NCBI GenBank assembly: GCA_017591395.1
Contig: WEDG01009067.1
Location: 71,970-135,969 of the forward strand
Direction of reading: 5' to 3'
Length of the DNA: 64,000 nt
Source of the DNA: Schistocephalus solidus
Taxonomy: Eukaryota > Platyhelminthes > Cestoda > Diphyllobothriidea > Diphyllobothriidae
Under the pieces are notes generated by a model. The model had not been told where the DNA came from. It worked only from the letters and a program-made list of their open reading frames with translations, and ran no database searches. This document shows, in pieces, positions 57,655 through 64,000 of this stretch. The first letter of the stretch is position 1. Each line of letters starts with the position of its first letter. The position numbers and the translations under genes are program-made.

Positions 57655-58090
57655 GACGCCACTGAAGCCTCCTCCGGAGCTATGGATTCTTTTGCTTCTA
57701 AATCGGAAGAAAATAGAATCGGTCCAGCAATTTTTTATAAAAGTAATTTTATCGTTGGAGCACCGTAATCTGTCGTATCAAGAACGCTGTGGGCTTATAA
57801 ACATTGATCCCTTATGGTTTCGCCGAGTACAAAAGGGACTCTTTTTATTGTTTAAGCTTTTGAATAGTCTGAACTTTAATTCCCTTACCACTGTAAGGCA
57901 GCTTGACTACCCTCGGCGCAGCAGTCATCGCAATGTCTTTTTATTTCTTCCATTAGCTCTCCCAGTTAAGAATCGTCGATTATTTTCGGTAAAAGCCAAA
58001 GACATGTGGAATAAACTACCCCGGAATGTAAAAATCCCGCGAAGTTATTCGTTGTTTCAGAGAACTATTGCTAGTTTTCTGCATTAAGAA
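57655..58090 (+). mobile_element. Non-LTR retrotransposon, C-terminal fragment of a second family
   Basis: The frame 57653-58087 gives KKIESVQQFFIKVILSLEHR, NLSYQERCGLINIDPLWFRR, LFLLFKLLNSLNFNSL and RRLFSVKAKDMWNKLPRNVK, ending FLH then a stop. This is the post-RT region (LE.VQR.F…L.Y..R…L..L..RR…F..R…WN.LP..V…F). It is more diverged from the CR1-like fragments than these are from each other. It is an open 5'-truncated copy; no RT core upstream. Confidence 0.75.
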
Positions 58091-60054
58091 CAGCTTCCAA
58101 CAATTCTGGGCACCGACATGCTTGAATCGGTTTTCCAGTTCGACGGAGTGCACGGCATCTGAACCCGATCCCAGGTGGTACCTTGAGGGATACGGCACCG
58201 TCTCTGCAGCCTGCGCCCGTTGACTTTTTCGGTAGAAAGTGAGCGACCGTAAACGGATGCACTCTTGCCTGGGGCAGAATCCTGGTTCCTAAAAAAGACA
58301 GAGAGACTGCAAACAGAGTGCACTTGTGTTAGCCCTTCCCTGATCTGAACTGCTATCATCTCACAGGCAGCAGTTTTTTTCTCCTGAATAACACAAAGAT
58401 AGGAAAAACACTTATAATTATATATATTCAAGAGATTTTTCATTGCCAGCCTGATTTCCACTGAATATTTCACCGTATACTGCCTGTAAACTGGCATTAA
58501 ATTCAACTATTATTATAATTATTATTATTATTAATTTATAATATTTGATTCACAAGTTAGTTTTTATGTTTGTATCTTTACTGTATCCATATGAATTTAT
58601 TGAAATACGGCATTTATCTAGAGAACTTCTCACCGTGTCAGGGCCGGGTGAGTTTTCCGGGTTGTACCAATCACTCGCTAGCTAGTCTATGCTCTTCGTT
58701 TGTGTTTCAATGCTTTGATAACATGAAAAATGTTTCCTTTCAACAATCTTGAAGAAGATCAGCCCTTGTCGAGGACCCATAGATAAAGGTTGAGAATTTC
58801 ATGCTTAATTGTTTGATACGTAATTTTGTGAGTTTTTATGAAACATCCGACTGCTTCTGTTAAAAAGTCCTACTAAGGGAGACTTGATTTACGTACGCAT
58901 AGAAAAAAAATTAACTACCACAAAAATATTTAAAATAATGTTGACAACTTTATAAATTGTTCAAGAAATCAGCGTAAAACGAGAGGAGTCACTGACCAGA
59001 AGCCTCCATGTAATAACTGCAAGGGGTCACATTCTGGCCGACCGCCAACATTGCTAGGTCTGGCGTCCTTGTTCAAGACTGCCTTGATGTCATGCCAATT
59101 TGCAGCGAGTGGTTTAAAACTTGCTGACCTGCAGGCTCTTAAGCGACTTCCACTAACACACGCACCTGCATCCTGATAGTCATGGCTGCCTAAGCGCTTC
59201 TTGTACACCCCTCCCCTCGGATGACGCAGCATGGGCCACTAGACACCCCTCAGGTAATGCAACACATACCCATTGGACAACACTTCACTTGCTCCGCCAA
59301 CATATTTAAGCAGTTGCTACCGCTTTCACACCTCAATCTCTCAGGCCTGACTGGACGCAGTCAACTCCAGTCCTAGCCACTGTACTGGTCACTGCTGCCT
59401 GAGACAGCAACCTTGAGTTCTGTGTACAATAAATTCCTCCAGCAGGTGTCTTTGTTTTTTTTCAAACTTAGGTTTGGCCTCGTGCTTGTAGTATTCTGAA
59501 TAAAGCTGCAGCTTAGATGCTACATATTAAAAAAGCGGTCAAAAAAGGACGACAACGGATAATATCATGCATCTATAAAGGGACTAGTTGTTTTTATTTA
59601 TCAAATTTATTTCACCCTGCATGTGGGCTGCCCCCACACACCTGACTGTAGTAGAACCTGGTGTATTTTGGGGGCAGACCATGTGTGTTACGGGTAAACG
59701 GATCGTTAAGCTCTGTCAGTCATGAATCCCAACTTCGGCATCAGTTGGTTGTCAACCGCATAAAAAAGCGCCGAATACACATTGGAGAAAATTTTGAATG
59801 AGATCAAATCTGGAACCCTCATCCCCATGACACTTCTGAGTATTTCCTCTTTATATTAAATGGGACACGCTTAAATGTATTACGGCGCGCTTATTATCGG
59901 GGAATAGATTGCTGCCAACTGATTGAATAAATGAATTGTCAATCTTGAGATTAAAATTATTCGACTTATATCATCTACATTTTTGGAATTTATGTTTTCT
60001 TAGCACCGGAAAGGCACTGTCGGTGGAAAAAATATGCTAAGATGTCTAGTTGTA
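58091..60054. other. No gene; possible solo-LTR-like stretch 59090-59440
   Basis: No coding exon recognised. Near 59310 there is a TATA-like ATATTTAAG and at 59430 an AATAAA about 20 bases before a change of composition, a layout seen in LTRs, but no matching second copy, TG/CA ends or target duplication was found. Confidence 0.3.
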
Positions 60055-60105
60055 ATGTGAGTTCAAAGGCGTAAGCCTATTTTCCTCAAATACACTGAAA
60101 CACTG
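60055..60105 (+). repeat. LINE 3' terminal hairpin and tail
   Basis: GAGTTCAAAGGCGTAAGCCT and TTTTCCTC, then a CTGAAACACTGAAC tail, matching the LINE ends at 22317 and 50159. Only the 3' end of the element is recognised here. Confidence 0.6.
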
Positions 60106-60400
60106 AACACACCGTTAAAAAGGCTTTCGACCACGTGCTCCACATCGTTGTAGGCGCAGGGACGGTGACCTATGGGTGGATAAATGCATAATAGTAATAG
60201 ATTTGCGCTGCATCTCTCGCACTCGACAATACCTCGCCCTCCTGAGCCATGTGGCATAGTAGAGTCAAGAAGATTGGAGGCGAGATCTGGTGCCATCGCT
60301 AACAAAGCTAAACAGTTTACTTACGCGTGTAACCCAGGCCTGTTCAATGGACACCAAATTAGGAAAATCAATTCTTGTGGGAATTTCAAAGCCAAAAAAG
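60106..60400 (-). repeat. Dispersed repeat R1, partial copy
   Basis: On the minus strand: GTTTAGCTTTGTTAGCGATG, CGCCTCCAATCTTCTTGACT, GCGCAAATCTATTACTATTA, CACCGTCCCTGCGCC and GTGGAGCACGTGGTCG, in R1 order. It abuts the LINE 3' end at 60055-60105. Confidence 0.6.
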
Positions 60401-60904
60401 AAGAGGAAGCGAGCAACGTCTGCAGGGTAAATTCCAGACAGACCAGTTCCGCAGAATAACGAGGCGGTCGACGCCAATCCAACAAAAGTGAGTCAAGCTT
60501 CATTACCCGCCGTGCTAATTTAACCTACCAAATCACCGTATACTTAAGAAGGAAAAACCAGAGTGAACCTCAAGAGACCTGTTAGAAACAACAAGAGGAT
60601 CTCACCATTAATTCTGGAAGGGGACGCTGTCATGGTCAAGTGAGTTAGGGAAGGCCTTCAACAGTCCGTTTACGGAAGTGGATACGCTAAGTCTGTGTAC
60701 ACCTCATGGCCATAGGGCAGTTACTGCTAGAGTTCCCAGGTTATATGCAGTATGCTATAGAAAAATATAAGTCACAGAACCCCAACATTGAACGAAAATC
60801 AGTCTCATGTCGAGGTGCTAGTTTCCATGAAAAGCGTCACGTTGGCGAATTATCGTCCAAACGCGGTTAGACAATAAAGACCTCGCCCATAAGCTAAATA
60901 TCGT
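60401..60904. other. No gene recognised
   Basis: Possibly the 5' part of the downstream retroelement, but no RT block is recognisable here. Confidence 0.35.
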
Positions 60905-62260
60905 AATAAAAGGTGTCCCAAAATCCATGCCATGCGTTCCGAAGGAAGATCTTCGCCCGTCTCCTACGCAATCGTCTGAACGGTCACCTATAGCAGGGCC
61001 TACTCCCAGAAAGCTAATGTGGCTTCCGCTGACACCGCGGAACAACCGACATGAACTTTACCGCCCACCAGCTATAAGAGAAGTGCCAGGAGATGCGAAC
61101 TCACGTTTAAACTACCTTCGTGGATCTAACGAAAGCCTTTTACAAGGCTAATCGCGATGGACTGTGGAAAGTCATGCAGAAATTTCGTTGTCCTGAGCGG
61201 TTCACGGACATGGTGCGTCAGCTTCATGACGGGATGACTGCGTGCGTCACTGACAATGGGACGGTATCCGAAGCATTCTCAATGACCAACGGTGTGAAAC
61301 AGGGTTGCGTACTAGCCCTAATCCTCTTCAGTCTCATGTTCTCTGCAATGCTGATGGACGCCTACCGTGATGAGCAGCCTGGTATCCGCATTGCCTACAG
61401 AACTTACGGGCACCTTCTCAACAGTCGGCGTATGCAGGCCACAATGCGCGTGTCAATGGCTACAGTTCATGAATTGCTCTTCGCGGATGACTGCGCCCTA
61501 AACACTGTGACGGAGGATTACATGCAAAGGAGTATGGACTTCTTCGCCGCAGGCTGCGCCGATTTTGGATTAACAATCAGTACAGCCAAAACGGTTGTCA
61601 TGCACCAGCTGCCACCCAGTGCGGAATACAATGCTCCCCGAATCAATGTCGACGGTGCTCAACTCAAAAACGTGGAAACCTTCGCTTATCTAGGAAGTAC
61701 GTTGTCATGTGACACGAGAATCGATGACGAGGTTGCCCAACGGATCTTCAAAGTCAGTCAGGTCTTCCGCCGACTGCAGGCCTCCGTGTGGAATCGCAAC
61801 GATATTCACCTGAACACCAAACTGTAGATGTACAAGGCCGTCGTCTTGACGACACTCCTTTACGGAGCGAAGACCTGAACCGTCTCTTTGAACCAAGCCA
61901 AGAAGTTGAATCACTTCCATTGCAGCTGCCTCCGCAGAACACTGAAGCTAAGAGGACAAGACAGGATACTGGACATGGAAGTCCTGGAGTGGACCGGAAT
62001 CCTCAGCATCCAATCCATGTTGAGGCAAGTGCATCTGCAATTGAGGGATCACCTGGTGAGAATGGACGACGAGCGACTACCCAGACGAATTTACTAAGGA
62101 GATGTCGCTACGGGTGCTCGCTGACAGGGAGGTCAAAAATGACCCTACAAGGACACTTGAAGAAATCTTTGAAGCAACTGCAAATCAACCCGGTGACCTG
62201 GAAGGACCTCGTACAGGATAGACCGATATAGAGAAGACCCGTGAAGACTGGTTCAGCAAT
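60905..62260 (+). mobile_element. RTE-like retrotransposon reverse transcriptase, broken
   Basis: The first block is frame-broken (KIFARLLRNRLNGH then LPESQCGF-type, then TTDMNFTAHQL, about 60945-61085). The main frame 61100-61827 then reads VDLTKAFYKANRDGLWKVMQ, LHDGMTACVTDNGTVSEAFS, NGVKQGCVLALILFSLMFSA, LLFADDCALNTVTEDYMQRS, NVETFAYLGSTLSCDTRIDD and WNRNDIHLNTKL. After a stop come AVVLTTLLYGAKT, NHFHCSCLRRTLKLRGQDRI, LVRMDDERLPRRIY and QINPVTWKDLVQDRPI. The catalytic FADD box is intact, whereas one palm Asp region reads DLTKAFYKANR. There are stops at 61828, near 61876 and near 62229. The fingers end and endonuclease are missing. Confidence 0.85.
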
Positions 62261-63115
62261 CTATGAGGCCAACCGGATCGTCGCCGTCAATGCCAAAAGA
62301 GCGGCACGGATGTCACCAGCGCCCCGGACCAACACCGTCGATGCCTAGGCCCTGTCAACATGCCCGTTCTATCAACGCATCTTCTGCGCGCGAATCAGCC
62401 TGGTTGGACATCATCGAACGCAATGCACCAACAATCCGACAATTTAAACTTCTACCACAAATTCTGCGAGCCCTTCTTCGGACTCCCTCTCACTCCTGGC
62501 ATCAATTCCATTACTCCCACCATCATAAAGACCACATCCCACTACTCTTCACCTGTTACCTCCACCATCGCCGCCACCGCCACCACTACCACGACCATCA
62601 GCGATGGGGACTCTCTCCTAAACCATCCTCAATTTGACCACACATTCACCTCACGCATCGGCATGGTCGGTAACTTGTGAATCCATCGTACAGAGACTGG
62701 TGAACCAGTGCCTGGAGCACTAACACACAGCAGAGATCGTCGCCTCCACTGCCCTCACTGTTCTCGCGCATTCACTCATAGCATGGGCCTATTCGGTCAC
62801 ATGCACAACCATGACAGCGGAATCCACCGCATTGCCGACAGCATCGATACCTCATGCATGCCCTCAGCTCCTGGCATTCTTACCTACACTGCCACCCCCA
62901 CTACCACGAATGACATCCCTCCAGACTCCTGATTTCTCCAGACCACACTACGCCCGCAAGTTCAACTCACGCATTATCCTGGTCGGTCACCGGCGAATCC
63001 ATCGCATGGAGGTATTCATTGGGCTCCAGCATACAGTCGACGGGCCAGCTTCCATTGCCCTCACTGCTACCGCACATTTACACACCGCACGGGCCTATTA
63101 GGACCCATAGGCCTC
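62261..63115 (+). mobile_element. C2H2 zinc-finger tail of the RTE-like element, mostly inactivated
   Basis: Continuing downstream of the RT, five C2H2-like units can be traced. Unit 1 (about 62355-62430) reads TCPFYQRIFCARISLVGHHR, with the second Cys changed to Tyr. Unit 2 (about 62620-62690) has HPQFDHTFTSRIGMVG, with both Cys lost. Unit 3 (62738-62812) is intact: LHCPHCSRAFTHSMGLFGHM then HNH. Unit 4 (about 62930-63005) has PHYARKFNSRI…GHRRIH, with Cys lost. Unit 5 (about 63045-63120) has FHCPHCYRTFTHRTGLLG, with one His lost. Ser/Thr/Pro-rich linkers separate them. Two finger types alternate (SRIGLVGH and HRMGLFGH forms). Such fingers would bind nucleic acid for the element. Confidence 0.7.
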
Positions 63116-63194
63116 CATGACAACCTGCGGTAAACCACCGGAGGCTACGCCATATCAGCACACACTACATTCACCAATAGATATACCTAACAGT

Positions 63195-63715
63195 TTGACC
63201 GTCAATTTCGACGAGGTCCACCGTATGCTCCACACCAGGTGGTGCAGGGACGGCAACATGCGCATGAATTATTTTTAAGTGATAGTAGCCTTGCGCTGCA
63301 GCTACCGCATCTCCTCCTCCCCACCTGAGCCCGGTGTCAAGACAGAGTCAAGAAGACCGGAGATGGGAGATGGCGCAGGTGGCTGGCGCGGGCGAAGCCG
63401 CCCCTGGGCGTACAACCACACCTGACTCAGATCCCACGGAGTGGGAGAGCCATAAAGGCCACATTAAGAAGAGCCATTACAGCCTGACTCTCAGTCCGCC
63501 AGTCAGCCACTCCACACAAAACACACAATGGGATGACCACGCGGTCCGAGTTATCCCGTCAGTTGGCAACCTTCCAAGCCACGCTTTTTGTGCACCGTGA
63601 TAGTTTCAAGCGCGTCAGATTGTTTATAGTGAGAAAAATGCACTGAGCTGTCGACCTCACTCTCTCTCTACCACCCCCACCATCAGACCACTGTCCGAGC
63701 CGGTCAGTTGCCTGA
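63195..63715 (-). repeat. Dispersed repeat R1, nearly complete copy
   Basis: Inverted relative to 1690-2195 and similar over the whole unit: CGAGGTCCACCGTATGCTCC, GAGTCAAGAAGACCGGAG, CATAAAGGCCACATTAAGAA, CCGTCAGTTGGCAACC and TGTTTATAGTGAGAAAAATG. An extra GGCGAAGCCGCCCCTGGG segment is present near 63395. Open frames across it are not conserved between copies. Confidence 0.75.
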
Positions 63716-64000
63716 TGTGGGAGTGAAGCACATTAACTGACGGATCAGCGTACCCGTCTTCAGGCGCCACAGCTCCTATGCCCCCATAACGCACCCACCA
63801 GGATTTACTTACGCAGGGGATAAAGAGGAGCCATCGCCGTCTGACTCCCCAGTCCACTGGTCAGCCACTCGACACACACAGCACTACACTGAGCCGACGG
63901 CGTGGATGCACAGTGGAAGCGTCAGTGGCAACCGTCCCAGCCACGGTTTCTAGGAAACCGTGATATACTCTGGTAAATGGGGATTGTGAGGGTGTTGTCG
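63716..64000 (-). repeat. Dispersed repeat R1, head fragment at window end
   Basis: On the minus strand: AACCGTGGCTGGGACGG, GTTGCCACTGACGCTTCC, TGTGTGTCGAGTGGCTGACC and GGGAGTCAGACGGCGATGGC match the first half of R1. It may continue past the window. Confidence 0.5.

Noticed and set aside
58084..58506. 140-codon minus frame
   Set aside because: It starts inside the 3' end of the LINE fragment and has no recognisable domain.

Overview
The window looks like non-genic, transposon-rich nuclear DNA from an animal, most plausibly a flatworm and perhaps a tapeworm of the diphyllobothriid type. The evidence is a T-box exon, a eukaryotic tRNA-Ala gene, short spliced exon candidates, long microsatellites, and retroelements of types common in flatworm genomes (Penelope-like elements, CR1-like LINEs, and an RTE-like reverse transcriptase followed by C2H2 zinc fingers). 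The species call is inference from remembered families; no search was possible. There is no operon-like layout, and most open frames longer than 60 codons are chance frames, microsatellite translations or repeat fragments.

Layout. 0-8.5 kb: dispersed repeats (families called R1, R3 and R4 here), telomere-like tracts, a foldback element at 4.1-4.7 kb, GGA and GA microsatellites, and a broken transposase N-terminus at 6.05-6.44 kb. 8.5-10.2 kb: a decayed LINE reverse transcriptase on the minus strand. 10.67-10.83 kb: an apparently intact exon of a T-box transcription factor (Tbx20-like) ending at a splice donor. This is the one confidently assigned host protein exon, and none of its other exons was found. 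11-21 kb: GC-rich non-coding stretches, R1 and R4 copies, an ACT microsatellite and a cluster of mirrored repeats (R7, 17.98-19.27 kb). 21.6-30 kb: a LINE C-terminus with its 3' tail, two Penelope copies fused head-to-head into a near-perfect palindrome with a hammerhead ribozyme in each arm, a longer Penelope element (RT plus GIY-YIG) on the minus strand, and a third Penelope GIY-YIG fragment.

31-38 kb is repeat-poor and has spliceable candidate exons of an unidentified minus-strand gene. 38-50.2 kb is stacked CR1-like LINE material, including a nearly full-length decayed copy at 46.3-50.2 kb. 51.3-53.1 kb holds a decayed DNA-transposon ORF. 54.9-56.5 kb is a 1.57 kb palindrome with an identical tRNA-Ala(AGC) gene in each arm. 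57.6-58.1 kb is another LINE C-terminus, 60.9-63.1 kb is the RT plus zinc-finger element, and 63.2-64 kb holds two R1 copies.

The functional content is therefore small: one T-box exon, two tRNA genes, probably some exons of an unknown gene, and two apparently intact hammerhead ribozymes. The rest is mobile-element sediment, notable for large inverted repeats at three or more places.
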